Positions 17,172 to 25,384 are shown, counted from the stretch's first letter. The stretch: DNA of 64,000 bases from Pseudogracilibacillus sp037892545 (GCF_037892545.1 NZ_JBBKBG010000008.1:1-64000); one strand, 5' to 3'. A program made the numbers and translations. The notes: generated from the letters alone by a model not told the origin.

Positions 17172-18087
17172 TAGCCACACCTCCTATAAGCTTGGAAAAA
17201 TAGCTTTCTAGATTATCGCCATTTTGTGAAAGATGCTCAATTATAAGCCCGTTTTCTGTTAAAGTCTGTGATACCGTTCGAACATCATCTAAATAATCGT
17301 ACAATTTAATTTTTCCATCCTGCATGACTTCAAAGTCTGTTGTACCTAATATTTCTTCTATAATTATGGCGCCTTTCGTTGATTGGTCTACTTTTATCTG
17401 TAAATGTTGTCGACACTTTTCATCGAGTTCTTTTGCTGATAATTCCTCTAACATTTTCCCCTTATGAATAATGCCATAATTTGTAGCAAGTTGATGAAGC
17501 TCACTCAAAATATGACTGGATATTAAAACGGTTATACCTTTCTCACGATTTAATTTTTTTAGTAATTGTCGTAGCTCAACAATCCCCATTGGATCAAGGC
17601 CGTTCGTTGGTTCATCCAATATTAAAAATTCTGGATCACTTAATAGTGCAACTGCCAATCCTAATCGCTGTTTCATTCCTAAAGAAAAATGCTTTACTTT
17701 TTTCTTCGCCGTATCTTGAAGCCCAACAAGCTTAAGAGTTCGATCAATACAACTTCTTCCTGGAATCCCTTTCTGTAAACGATGAACTTCTAAATTGTCA
17801 TAGGCACTCATGTTGGGAAATAAGCCCGGATTCTCAATAATGGCTCCCATTCTTTTTTGTGCTTCTACAATATTGGATTCTTTAATACTACCGAATAATT
17901 CAAGTTGTCCATTTGTTGGAAAAGAAAGACCTGTTATGATACGGAGCATCGTAGATTTCCCTGCACCATTTTGACCAATAAATCCGTAAATATCCCCTTT
18001 TTTTATCGACATACTGACGTTGTCAAGGGCTTTGTCTCCTTTAAATGTCTTTGTTATATTTTTTGCTTTTAAAATATATTCACTCAT
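17164..18087 (-). CDS. ABC transporter ATPase (BcrA/YcbN type)
   Basis: A 307-aa ATPase: Walker A GQNGAGKS near residue 38, signature FSLGMKQR near 136, Walker B LILDEPTNGLDP near 157, H-loop SSHILSEL. The 75-residue C-terminal extension is typical of BcrA-like pumps. It has its own 79-nt upstream gap carrying a motif shared with the operon's first promoter, so it may have a second, regulator-controlled promoter. Confidence 0.9.
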   Translation of the reverse strand: MSEYILKAKNITKTFKGDKALDNVSMSIKKGDIYGFIGQNGAGKSTMLRIITGLSFPTNGQLELFGSIKESNIVEAQKRMGAIIENPGLFPNMSAYDNLEVHRLQKGIPGRSCIDRTLKLVGLQDTAKKKVKHFSLGMKQRLGLAVALLSDPEFLILDEPTNGLDPMGIVELRQLLKKLNREKGITVLISSHILSELHQLATNYGIIHKGKMLEELSAKELDEKCRQHLQIKVDQSTKGAIIIEEILGTTDFEVMQDGKIKLYDYLDDVRTVSQTLTENGLIIEHLSQNGDNLESYFSKLIGGVAND

Positions 18088-18146
18088 GATTCATACCTCC
18101 CTTGGCTTCTTTCCTTAGTATAGGAAAGATTACTTAAAAAGGTATA

Positions 18147-18171
18147 AAGAAATTCTTAATTAAATCTTAAG
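18147..18171 (-). promoter_or_regulatory. candidate response-regulator site before the ABC genes
   Basis: On the minus strand TTAAGATTTAA is followed at 11-bp phase by TTAAGAATTTC. It includes AAAGAAATTCTTAA on the plus strand, nearly identical to the 15-bp sequence at 19524-19538 upstream of the operon. Helically phased direct repeats are the usual target of OmpR-type regulators. It overlaps the stop codon of the regulator gene. TATACT follows about 30 nt downstream. Confidence 0.5.
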
Positions 18172-18853
18172 ATTCCATGCGATATCCCATTCCCCATACA
18201 GTTTTAATATATTGCCCATCCGGATTAGCTTTTGTGAGCTTATTGCGCAAGTTACTCATATGAACGTTAATTGTATTATCGTCTGCATGATAAGGTTCTC
18301 CCCATACACTTTCAAACAAATTAGGCTTAGAGAAGACCTTTTGTGGTGACTCCATTAGCAGCTGTAAGATTTGATATTCCCGTGCAGTTAAAGTAATAAT
18401 AGAGCCATTAACGGTTACCGTTTTTGTGTTTTTATCTAATTGAATATCTTTATAGGTCAATACATCCTGTTGAGGCTTTTTTGCGTTTCTATATCTACGT
18501 AATAATGATTCCATACGAGCAACGACTTCATCAATATCAAACGGCTTTGTGATAAAATCATCCGCACCAATCTTTAAGCTATTAATTTTTGTTTCCTTTT
18601 CCGTTTTAGCGGAAATAATAATGACTGGAGTCGTTACTTTTTCTGTTATCTTGTTTAATATTTGTTCCCCATCCATTCCTGGAAGCATTAAATCAAGTAA
18701 AATTAAATCCCAGTCCTGCTTATCCAAATATATTAAAGCCTCTGTTCCTGAATAAGCAGGTTGTGTATGGTAGTTATTCTTTTTAGCAATGTTACAAAGT
18801 AATTGATTAATATCATTGTCATCTTCCACCACTAAAATTTTTGTTTCGTTCAT
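18167..18853 (-). CDS. OmpR-family response regulator
   Basis: A 228-aa regulator: receiver domain with acidic pair EDD near 10, phospho-acceptor Asp near 53 (LILLDLMLPGMDG) and Lys near 102 (ITKPF), then a winged-helix trans_reg_C domain (about 130-226; NLRNKLTKAN, TVWGMGYRME). The ATG at 18853 is 7 nt from AAGGAAG; an ATG 6 nt upstream abuts the RBS. Partner of the downstream kinase; probably drives the ABC genes. Confidence 0.9.
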   Translation of the reverse strand: MNETKILVVEDDNDINQLLCNIAKKNNYHTQPAYSGTEALIYLDKQDWDLILLDLMLPGMDGEQILNKITEKVTTPVIIISAKTEKETKINSLKIGADDFITKPFDIDEVVARMESLLRRYRNAKKPQQDVLTYKDIQLDKNTKTVTVNGSIITLTAREYQILQLLMESPQKVFSKPNLFESVWGEPYHADDNTINVHMSNLRNKLTKANPDGQYIKTVWGMGYRMES

Positions 18854-18878
18854 CGGCATTCTTCCTTTTCACATAAAT

Positions 18879-19442
18879 TTAATTAGCAATGGGCATGTAC
18901 CAATTATTTTCTTTCTTATTATCAGGATAATACTTTAACGTTCCTTCATACAATTGATTCCATTCCAAAATTTTTTGAAAATCAGATGGAGCGATTAGCG
19001 ACGGTGATAAATCGAAATCAATTAAGCTTCCTTTTTTTAATACATTCGCAACAAATTCAGAACAAAATAAAGCTTTTTTTCTTTTTATCGGTTTTTTCAT
19101 TATATACCCAAACAAACCCAGAAAATTATAGCGGTAAGTATCCTTTTGTACTTTCATCTTCTCTACCAACTGTTTCATCTCGTTCCATTGTTCCTCGGTT
19201 ACATCGATTGAATAAATAGCACAGGCTGATTGTTGAAATAATCCTTGCTTCATATCCTCTTTTACAAATCCAGCTTGAAAAGGGTTTGCCATCTTCTTTC
19301 TTCCAAAACTATAGACTTCCGTTAATTGTCGGTCGAAGGAAATAGATGCATGATTATAAGGTTGTTTTGTATATAGTTTGATCAATTTTGTAAAAAATGA
19401 GCCTGTGTCTGTTAAAAGTATATACACTTTTTTCTCTGTCAA
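18879..19442 (-). CDS. YiiX/NlpC-P60-like papain-fold protein
   Basis: A 187-aa cytosolic protein of the YiiX/DUF830 type (permuted papain fold): conserved His in YNHASISF near 26 and Cys in ALFCSEFVANVL near 126 form the expected catalytic pair. The TTG start has AAGGAG upstream. It is the first gene of the operon, 19 nt before the response regulator start region. Family members are thought to act on acyl or amide bonds of lipids or wall peptides; the true role here is unknown. Confidence 0.65.
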   Translation of the reverse strand: MTEKKVYILLTDTGSFFTKLIKLYTKQPYNHASISFDRQLTEVYSFGRKKMANPFQAGFVKEDMKQGLFQQSACAIYSIDVTEEQWNEMKQLVEKMKVQKDTYRYNFLGLFGYIMKKPIKRKKALFCSEFVANVLKKGSLIDFDLSPSLIAPSDFQKILEWNQLYEGTLKYYPDNKKENNWYMPIAN

Positions 19443-19509
19443 TTACATTCTCCTTTTTCCGAATGATTTTTAAGCTAATTCAAACTTTACAAGTTAAAAC
19501 ATAATAAAT

Positions 19510-19540
19510 GCTTAAATCATTTATTAAGAAATTCTTAAAT
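19510..19540 (-). promoter_or_regulatory. candidate operator upstream of the two-component/ABC operon
   Basis: Contains TTAAGAAATTCTTAA (19524-19538) and a second CTTAAA half (19511-19516), so TTTAAG elements on the minus strand repeat about 23 bp apart. It matches 14 of 15 bases of the site at 18145-18159. It lies about 70-100 nt upstream of the first gene. Confidence 0.5.
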
Positions 19541-19817
19541 TACGAAAATAGGAGAAATTGCGGCAACGAATCGAGTAGATCAGCTATAATAAGTCAATAG
19601 AAAAGGTAAAAAATGATTATCCCACTAGCAACCGTCTTGGTGTTTTCACACAAAGATAATCGTGACAAGCTTCGTGCTTAGGAAATTGCTTTTGAAAAGA
19701 AATTAGATTCATTCCTGAATACTTAGCTATGTAAATGCACCCCTCAATAACAGTTATTTGTAGCTATTATATCGAACTTTCGATCGTTCATGAAGATGTT
19801 CTGAGTAGAAGGGATAC

Positions 19818-19949
19818 TCATTTTTTATAATAATAAGTGTTATATGGAATACCGGAAATTTTGAGTAATGTCTTCACAGGATAATCTTGCCTTAGCTCAT
19901 ATATTACTTTTTGTTTTGCCGTAATTTGCTTTCTTCTTGAACTAAGACT
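19818..19949 (-). mobile_element. IS3-family transposase remnant
   Basis: In frame on the minus strand, without a start: SLSSRRKQITAKQKVIYELR, then QDYPVKTLLKISGIPYNTYY, YKK and a stop. This is the junction region of IS150/IS3-type OrfA/OrfB, with the basic stretch, the PVKxLLxxxGIPxxTYYY signature and then decay. No terminal inverted repeats were identified. The rest of 19443-20179 has no gene; 19541-19817 shows only scattered coding scraps. Confidence 0.6.
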
Positions 19950-19960
19950 TTCCACTTTAT

Positions 19961-20023
19961 AAATAGAATTTTCCGTTTAATAATATGTATAAATTTTTAC
20001 TCCACCTGACTTATGCTCAGTGG
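19961..20023 (+). repeat. 62-bp dispersed repeat, copy B
   Basis: Same orientation as 15161-15223, differing by a handful of substitutions and one-base indels. It lies directly beside the IS3 transposase remnant. Confidence 0.7.
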
Positions 20024-20179
20024 TCTGATGGTGCATAAAGCCAAATTACATTTTCTATAATGAATCGATTGTAATTCCCTATGATAATGATAGGTAATTT
20101 GGGATTGTTTACTTTTGGGCTTCTTCTATAATGAGAATTAAGTAGCAATGCTACAAATAATGAAGGAGATGATGGGGAA

Positions 20180-20416
20180 ATGTCAAAAGCAATTTTTTAT
20201 CATGCAGGTTGTCCAGTATGTGTAGATGCGGAGCAAATGGTCCTTGATTATCTTGACAAATCAAAAGTGACTGCAGAAGTAGTACATCTTGGTACAGAAA
20301 AAAATCGTATTGAAGAAGCAGAAAAACTTGGGGTAAAATCGGTTCCAGCATTAGTGATTGATGACAATGTATATCATATCAATTTCGGTGCAAGTTTAGC
20401 GGATGTTAAGGGGTAG
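20180..20416 (+). CDS. thioredoxin/glutaredoxin-like protein
   Basis: A compact 78-aa thioredoxin-fold protein with redox motif CPVC (FYHAGCPVCVDAEQM, Cys near 11 and 14) and the cis-Pro loop SVPALVIDD near 54. No signal peptide, so cytosolic. It resembles small MerA/glutaredoxin-like thiol proteins. GAAGGAG lies about 11 nt upstream of the ATG. The next element on the transcript is a hairpin and a tRNA-Cys-like gene 37 nt after the stop, with no terminator between. Confidence 0.8.
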   Translation: MSKAIFYHAGCPVCVDAEQMVLDYLDKSKVTAEVVHLGTEKNRIEEAEKLGVKSVPALVIDDNVYHINFGASLADVKG

Positions 20417-20425
20417 ACCTTAAAA

Positions 20426-20449
20426 GAAGGTACTGTTTTGTGTACCTTC
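20426..20449 (+). other. hairpin between thioredoxin-like gene and tRNA
   Basis: GAAGGTAC pairs perfectly with GTACCTTC around TGTTTTGT. It ends 4 nt before the tRNA 5' end. There is no T-run, so it does not look like a terminator; it may be a processing or stability element. Confidence 0.6.
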
Positions 20450-20453
20450 ATCT

Positions 20454-20525
20454 GGGAGTATAGTAAAATTGGCAAGGCGAAGGTCTGCAAAACCTTATAT
20501 TCTGGTTCAAATCCAGATGCTCCCT
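20454..20525 (+). tRNA. tRNA-Cys(GCA)-like, weakened D-arm
   Basis: Acceptor stem GGGAGTA/TGCTCCC (one G-T pair), anticodon arm AAGGT-CTGCAAA-ACCTT with anticodon GCA, T-arm TCTGG-TTCAAAT-CCAGA, and U at the discriminator position, which is a cysteine identity element. CCA is not encoded. The D-stem should read GCC/GGC but reads GTA/GGC, leaving one good pair, one wobble and one mismatch. It is either a divergent isodecoder with a special role or a decaying copy. It lies alone, outside any tRNA cluster. Confidence 0.75.
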
Positions 20526-20593
20526 CCTAACAAATTCCTTAAATAAAGAAAGTATAAAAATTTGATAACGGACTAGCTTCTTACGGAATCCAT

Positions 20594-20624
20594 GGGGCCT
20601 GGTTTCTCGAAAGCCATGCCCCTT
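20594..20624 (+). terminator. possible terminator after the tRNA
   Basis: GGGGC...GG pairs with CC..GCCCC around TTTCTCGAAAG, followed only by TTATTCATT, so it is weak as a rho-independent terminator. Confidence 0.4.
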
Positions 20625-20687
20625 ATTCATTCAGCATCACAATGAAAGAAAAAGTATTGCGACTGTAAAATTCTCCTTAATCAGATG

Positions 20688-21584
20688 TCAGTTAATATGT
20701 TCATCTTTAATTGTTTTTATTAATTGTTCCATAAATACACGACTAGCGGCACACAGATGTTTGTTCTTTCGATAGGCAATGCCAATCTGTGTGGTGATGA
20801 CCGGATCTTTAATAGGAATCGTTGTAATCTGAGCATGATTAATATAATCTAAGTAAGCTTTTGGAAGTATTGTAACACCAACACCTTGGCTAACCATTTG
20901 AATAATAGATTCCATTGTTGTCATTTCGAGCACTGGTTTCGGTTCGAAATTCATGAAGCGACATTGTTCGTTAACTACTTGCCGTAGAAAATAGGTTTCA
21001 GGCAATAAAATGGTGGATGTTTCTTTTAACACTTGAAGTGATACACCCTTTTCCTTTGCAAGGGGATGATCTTTAGGTGCAGCAAAAGCAAGCTCTTCTT
21101 TGTAGAGCGGAATCGCCTCTAAGTCTTCGTGTTCTAATGGTAGAAAAATAATACCCAAATCCAATTCATTTTGTAATAACCCTTTATAAATATCTCCAGT
21201 TCGTAACCCTTGTATAGAAAGTTCTACATTGGGATAGGCATGGTGAAACCCGATCACTGTTGGGGATAGCAAATAATTAACAACTGTGAGAAGGCTGCCT
21301 ATTTTGAGTGTACCTCTCTCTAATCCTTGAAGCTCGCTAATTGCAGCTTGTGCCTGAGAAATCTCATGAAATACATTGTAGCTGTGATGGAGCAAGGTTT
21401 TTCCCGCATCCGTAAGTATATTCTTCTTGCCAATTCGATCAAATAAAGGCATCCCTACTTCATGTTCCAATAATGCAATTTGTTGACTAAGAGAAGGTTG
21501 GGCAATCCCTAGTTTTTCCGCGGCACGTGTGAAATGCAACTCCTGACATAGCACGATAAAGTATTCTAATTGTTTTAGTTCCAA
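20688..21584 (-). CDS. LysR-family transcriptional regulator
   Basis: About 298 aa, the normal LysR length. N-terminal HTH (ELKQLEYFIVLCQELHFTRA, then AEKLGIAQPSLSQQI) and a C-terminal periplasmic-binding-like effector domain (about 90-295). I chose the TTG at 21584, 7 nt after GGGAGG; the in-frame TTG five codons earlier overlaps the RBS. No divergent target gene survives next to it, which is unusual for LysR genes; the nearest gene beyond the promoter reads toward it. The ligand is unknown. Confidence 0.88.
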   Translation of the reverse strand: MELKQLEYFIVLCQELHFTRAAEKLGIAQPSLSQQIALLEHEVGMPLFDRIGKKNILTDAGKTLLHHSYNVFHEISQAQAAISELQGLERGTLKIGSLLTVVNYLLSPTVIGFHHAYPNVELSIQGLRTGDIYKGLLQNELDLGIIFLPLEHEDLEAIPLYKEELAFAAPKDHPLAKEKGVSLQVLKETSTILLPETYFLRQVVNEQCRFMNFEPKPVLEMTTMESIIQMVSQGVGVTILPKAYLDYINHAQITTIPIKDPVITTQIGIAYRKNKHLCAASRVFMEQLIKTIKDEHIN

Positions 21585-21615
21585 CGAATTCCCTCCCAAA
21601 TTTATAACAATAGGT

Positions 21616-21662
21616 TTCTACTATTATTATATATGAATTCATTGAAAATTATAATAGTAGAA
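21616..21662. promoter_or_regulatory. 12-bp perfect inverted repeat upstream of lysR
   Basis: TTCTACTATTAT (21616-21627) and ATAATAGTAGAA (21651-21662), about 30 nt upstream of the LysR start. Placement fits an autoregulatory LysR site; the 23-nt gap fits two dyad halves. The rest of 21663-21824 shows nothing. Confidence 0.55.
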
Positions 21663-21824
21663 GTATTGTTTTCTTCATCCGTGATTTCATCATAAGGCTA
21701 ATTTCCCTTAAGTAAATAGCATTGAGAAAATTAGGCAATCACTTGATACGATTGTGATACCAGTCATGGTTGCATTTGTTGCATAATAAAGCTAACCAAG
21801 TTGTTACATATCTTTATTTACACC

Positions 21825-21854
21825 AAAAAATAGAAAAGGTGATACCTTTTCTAT
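21825..21854 (-). terminator. terminator after the 183-aa membrane protein gene
   Basis: On the minus strand ATAGAAAAGGT pairs with ACCTTTTCTAT around ATC and is followed by TTTTT. Confidence 0.8.
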
Positions 21855-21910
21855 ATTCCTTCCCTTATTTATTCTATAGATTCTTCCGTATTTTCTATTT
21901 TAAATAATGA

Positions 21911-22462
21911 TTATAATGGATTTAAATGTATATCTTTTGGCCCTTTCCGAGTAAAGAAACGGACGGTATTTTCAGAAAGCCATTCCTCATTTCCTAAACC
22001 TAAAATACCTTCAGCATCAATATCAGATGAATAATCTCGAACCATGATAGTAATTGATTGGTCGTTAAGTCGCTTGCCAATAAAACCGAACTTTGTTTTA
22101 TAAAAATTGTAAAAATAAGTTGTTTCCCCTAATGTAGCATGTCGATACTCAATAACAACTGATTGTTTTCTATAAGGGTTATCGATTTCCGTATAACTAT
22201 AATCCTGCAACAGTAAGATAAAACTATAAAACAACATGACAGGTATACTAATGAATAAAAAAGAAGTTATTGCAACAATTGTCCATACTTTAGAAAGTTT
22301 TGATTTAATGAGGATTACAATAATCATTACAATATTTATAACTAAAGGGATGATATATCCGGTAGGTTTTAAAAAGAGTAGAACATACCCTGTCAAATGC
22401 ATGATGACAAGGATGAAGTTCATAATTCCTAAAGTGACGAGCATCCATTTTTCTTTTGACAT
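21911..22462 (-). CDS. hypothetical membrane protein, 183 aa
   Basis: Three hydrophobic helices in the first 85 residues (about 7-28, 35-52, 60-84), then a soluble extracytoplasmic-type domain of about 95 residues rich in Tyr and Phe (YRHATLGETTYFYNFYKTKF). The ATG at 22462 has GGAG 7 nt upstream. I do not recognise the family. Monocistronic. Confidence 0.65.
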   Translation of the reverse strand: MSKEKWMLVTLGIMNFILVIMHLTGYVLLFLKPTGYIIPLVINIVMIIVILIKSKLSKVWTIVAITSFLFISIPVMLFYSFILLLQDYSYTEIDNPYRKQSVVIEYRHATLGETTYFYNFYKTKFGFIGKRLNDQSITIMVRDYSSDIDAEGILGLGNEEWLSENTVRFFTRKGPKDIHLNPL

Positions 22463-22663
22463 AAGGCTCTCCATTCCCACTAATCTTCGTGAAATATTTT
22501 AAATCATTTCTCTAACAATAATTGACCTGTTTGTTGAGGAAATGAAATTTCAATTGCTTTTGGTTGCATTAGGGCGTTTTCATGTTTTTAAAAAAGAGTT
22601 TTGTGAAAAGCATACGTACGAATTACACGTATGATCATCTAAAGGGAAATTTTAGATGGGGGA

Positions 22664-23098
22664 TTAATCGTCTTCCTCCATATCCTTTTCTTGTTTTAGT
22701 CTAAGTCGATAGATGTATGAAACAGGAATAATCCCACTAATAAAAATAGTGCCTCCTATAAGGAGTCCATCACTCCAGTTAAAGTTTGGTGTAATGGCGG
22801 TAAGTACCCCGAACGTAATGGCGAATACCATAACTACAATAAAACTAATAATATAGGACCTAGTAGCATTTTTGGGTTCTTTTTCGTTTTCAACGTTTAT
22901 ACTCATGTTTAAGTAATTATAAACGATTGCGGTTAAAATAAAGACAAACCATAAGGGGTTTTTTGTCACGCCCTCCATACCATTTTTGAAAAATTCATAG
23001 CCTAAAATACCGAAAATACCTATCGTTTGTACGATATAAGCTATTTTTATGTTTTGTAAATTTAGCGTTATTAATCTCTCGTCTTTAATTTTTTTCAT
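22664..23098 (-). CDS. hypothetical membrane protein linked to an XRE regulator
   Basis: A 144-aa protein with four predicted helices and a charged C-terminal tail (LKQEKDMEEDD). The ATG at 23098 lies in GGAGGGATTTTGATG and overlaps the end of the upstream regulator gene by 14 nt, so the pair is one operon. Many Firmicutes pair a short XRE regulator with such a membrane protein; the function is unknown. Confidence 0.7.
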   Translation of the reverse strand: MKKIKDERLITLNLQNIKIAYIVQTIGIFGILGYEFFKNGMEGVTKNPLWFVFILTAIVYNYLNMSINVENEKEPKNATRSYIISFIVVMVFAITFGVLTAITPNFNWSDGLLIGGTIFISGIIPVSYIYRLRLKQEKDMEEDD

Positions 23099-23300
23099 CA
23101 AAATCCCTCCTGTCTATCCAAAATATTTCATCTAACGTTGCATTCACTGCATAACAAATTTGTAAACACAATTTTAAAGAAGGATTATATTTTCCCTTTT
23201 CAATAAGACTGACTGTTTGACGGGTAATACCTACTGCATCGGCAAGTTCCTTCTGTGTTAATTCTGCTTTTATACGGGCAATCTTTACGTCATTTTTCAT
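23085..23300 (-). CDS. XRE-family short transcriptional regulator
   Basis: A 71-aa single-domain HTH_3 protein (IKAELTQKELADAVGITRQT, VSLIEKGKYNPSLKLCLQIC) of the YozG/Cro type. The ATG has GGAGGATATGAT upstream. It co-transcribes the membrane gene that follows and probably represses itself through the dyad at 23320-23360. Confidence 0.88.
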   Translation of the reverse strand: MKNDVKIARIKAELTQKELADAVGITRQTVSLIEKGKYNPSLKLCLQICYAVNATLDEIFWIDRRDFDEKN

Positions 23301-23319
23301 ATCATATCCTCCACCTACA

Positions 23320-23360
23320 ATGTAATATATAAATTACATAATGTCAATTATATATTACAT
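23320..23360. promoter_or_regulatory. XRE operator with nested palindromes
   Basis: ATGTAATATATAA (23320-23332) and TTATATATTACAT (23348-23360) form a perfect 13-bp inverted repeat. Inside it TGTAAT-ATATAA-ATTACA (23321-23338) is itself a dyad. It starts 20 bp upstream of the XRE start codon. Confidence 0.7.
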
Positions 23361-23470
23361 GATTAATAGGAGAGAAAGGCGAGGAATAGCTTTAATAGAC
23401 GTATTTCAAATGTTTGTATGTGAATATTTATTGCAACATTGTCTTTATATTCAAGAAAAAAAATTACTAG

Positions 23471-23519
23471 TTGCAAGAATAGAAAATTGTGTATATAATG
23501 TGTATATAGTATATATACA
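23471..23519 (+). promoter_or_regulatory. GntR/YtrA promoter and operator
   Basis: TTGCAA (23471-23476), 17-nt spacer, TATAAT (23494-23499), then the dyad TGTATATA-GTA-TATATACA (23501-23519) just downstream of the -10, where a repressor would block initiation. Confidence 0.75.
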
Positions 23520-23541
23520 TTGTGTGGAATGGTGGGAAGAA

Positions 23542-23913
23542 ATGCATATATTAATTTCGAATAATTCCAAGGAACCGATTTATGAACAAATTACGAATCA
23601 AGTAAAATCGCTTATTTTATCAGGTGAATTAAAAGAAGGGCAAGCGATTCCTTCTATGAGAACTTTAGCAAAAGACTTACAAATAAGTGTGATTACAACG
23701 AAACGTGCCTATAAGGAATTGGAAGAATCCGGTTATATTTATTCCGTCGTTGGTAAAGGATCTTTTGTTGCAGAGCAAAATGTAGAAATGATTCGTGAAA
23801 AAAAGCTAAAAATTATTGAAGAACAGCTACAAGCTGTCATTGAAAATAGTAAAGATTTAGGGGTTTCCCTTGAAGAATTACAGCAATTATTAAAAATACT
23901 TTATGAGGAGTAA
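23542..23913 (+). CDS. GntR-family regulator, YtrA subfamily
   Basis: A 123-aa protein: winged helix (EPIYEQITNQVKSLILSGEL, SMRTLAKDLQISVITTKRAY) and the short C-terminal helical tail typical of YtrA-type repressors. The ATG at 23542 lies directly after the promoter/operator; a longer frame from 23341 would read through it and is rejected. Autorepressor of the ABC operon that follows; in B. subtilis YtrA operons respond to wall-active antibiotics. Confidence 0.85.
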   Translation: MHILISNNSKEPIYEQITNQVKSLILSGELKEGQAIPSMRTLAKDLQISVITTKRAYKELEESGYIYSVVGKGSFVAEQNVEMIREKKLKIIEEQLQAVIENSKDLGVSLEELQQLLKILYEE

Positions 23914-23919
23914 TTTCAG

Positions 23920-24786
23920 ATGGAAAATGTCATTGAGTTAAATAACGTATCTAAACGTTTAAAAGGTTTCTCGATTGAAGGATTGAATATGCATGTAAAA
24001 AAAGGTTTCATTACAGGGTTCATTGGAGAAAACGGGGCAGGAAAAACTACGACAATTAAATTAATTATGAATTTACTGAAGCCTGATCAAGGCGAAGTAA
24101 AAGTTTTTGGATTAGATTATAAAACGAATGAAAAAGAAATTAAAGAGCGAATTGGGTTTGTTTATGATGGAAATATTTTTTTTGAAGGCTTGAATTTAAA
24201 AGATATTAGGCGAATTATTGCACCTGCATATAAACGATGGGATGATCAATTATTTTATCATTACATAGATAAATTTGAATTACCTTTACATAAAGCCATT
24301 AAAACATTTTCAAAAGGGATGCAGATGAAAGCGTCTCTTTCACTTGCACTTTCACATCATCCAGAACTCATCATTATGGATGAACCTACGGCTGGATTAG
24401 ATCCAGTTTTTAGACAAGAATTACTTAAGTTATTACAAGAGTTAATAGTAGATGAGAATCGTACCATTTTCTTTTCTACTCATATAACGACAGATTTAGA
24501 GAAAATTGCTGATTATATTGCTTTTATGCAACGTGGTAGATTGCTATTTAATCAATCAAAAGAGGAGTTAATGGATCATTATGCGGTTGTAAAAGGAGAT
24601 ATCTCACTGTTAGATCGTGATACGGAGAAACCTTTTATTCGAATTGAACGTACATCTGCAGGATTTACAGCTTTAACGAACAACATAAGTGAAGTGGAGC
24701 AAATGTTTGAAGATGAAGTACTAATTGAAAAGGCGACACTCGAAGAGATTATGTATTACTCAAAAAAGGAGAAACAATATGATTAA
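23920..24786 (+). CDS. ABC transporter ATPase (YtrB type)
   Basis: A 288-aa ATPase with Walker A GENGAGKTTTIK near 37, signature FSKGMQMKASL near 130 (a K for the usual Q after SxG, as in this subfamily), Walker B LIIMDEPTAGLDP near 155 and H-loop STHITTD. It follows the gntR gene by 6 nt and overlaps the permease start by 8 nt. Confidence 0.88.
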   Translation: MENVIELNNVSKRLKGFSIEGLNMHVKKGFITGFIGENGAGKTTTIKLIMNLLKPDQGEVKVFGLDYKTNEKEIKERIGFVYDGNIFFEGLNLKDIRRIIAPAYKRWDDQLFYHYIDKFELPLHKAIKTFSKGMQMKASLSLALSHHPELIIMDEPTAGLDPVFRQELLKLLQELIVDENRTIFFSTHITTDLEKIADYIAFMQRGRLLFNQSKEELMDHYAVVKGDISLLDRDTEKPFIRIERTSAGFTALTNNISEVEQMFEDEVLIEKATLEEIMYYSKKEKQYD

Positions 24787-25384
24787 TTTGATTAAACGTG
24801 ATGCAATTATCCAAAAAAATCAATTGCTTATTTTTATTCCATTTATTTTGTTTTTTGTGTTTATGGATACACATCCGGTTATAATTTTTTTAGTAGCGAG
24901 TATTTTTATTCCGTTCAATGCATTTGCTTATGACGAACAAGCTGAAACGAATATTTTATTAAATTCTTTACCTTATACACGAAAAGAAATTATTGCAGCT
25001 AGATATTTAGGGGCATTAGTATATATGTTGCTTAGTGTGGCACTTACAGCCATTACTTTATTGATTTTTAATAAACCCTTTACTATGGAGCAAATAGGCT
25101 TTGGTATAAGCATGTTTGTTTTATTTGCGGCATGCTCATTTCCTTTATTCAATATTTTAAAACAGGGATATATTTCATTAGTTCTACTTATTAGCTTTCT
25201 TTTTTTAGTAGGGATTGTTCCAAAGTGGGTAGATAAGTTGTTACCTCACATACCAACTATTATTAATTTTATCACGAACTTATCAAATTTAGTTCTATAC
25301 GGTAGTGTACTATTGTTTACATTAATTTTGTATATAGTTTCATGGATGCTATCAACTTATCTTTACCAACGAAAAACATTTTAA
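24779..25384 (+). CDS. ABC-2 type permease
   Basis: A 201-aa protein with five to six helices of the ABC2_membrane_5 type. The ATG at 24779 has AAAAGGAG upstream. Half-size permease, so a homodimer or a partner is expected. Export substrate unknown; the gntR-ATPase-permease layout suggests response to cell-envelope stress. Confidence 0.8.
   Translation: MINLIKRDAIIQKNQLLIFIPFILFFVFMDTHPVIIFLVASIFIPFNAFAYDEQAETNILLNSLPYTRKEIIAARYLGALVYMLLSVALTAITLLIFNKPFTMEQIGFGISMFVLFAACSFPLFNILKQGYISLVLLISFLFLVGIVPKWVDKLLPHIPTIINFITNLSNLVLYGSVLLFTLILYIVSWMLSTYLYQRKTF

Noticed and set aside
23341..23541. Longer N-terminus for the GntR regulator
   Set aside because: It would run through the promoter, operator and XRE dyad; the ATG at 23542 gives the normal YtrA length.
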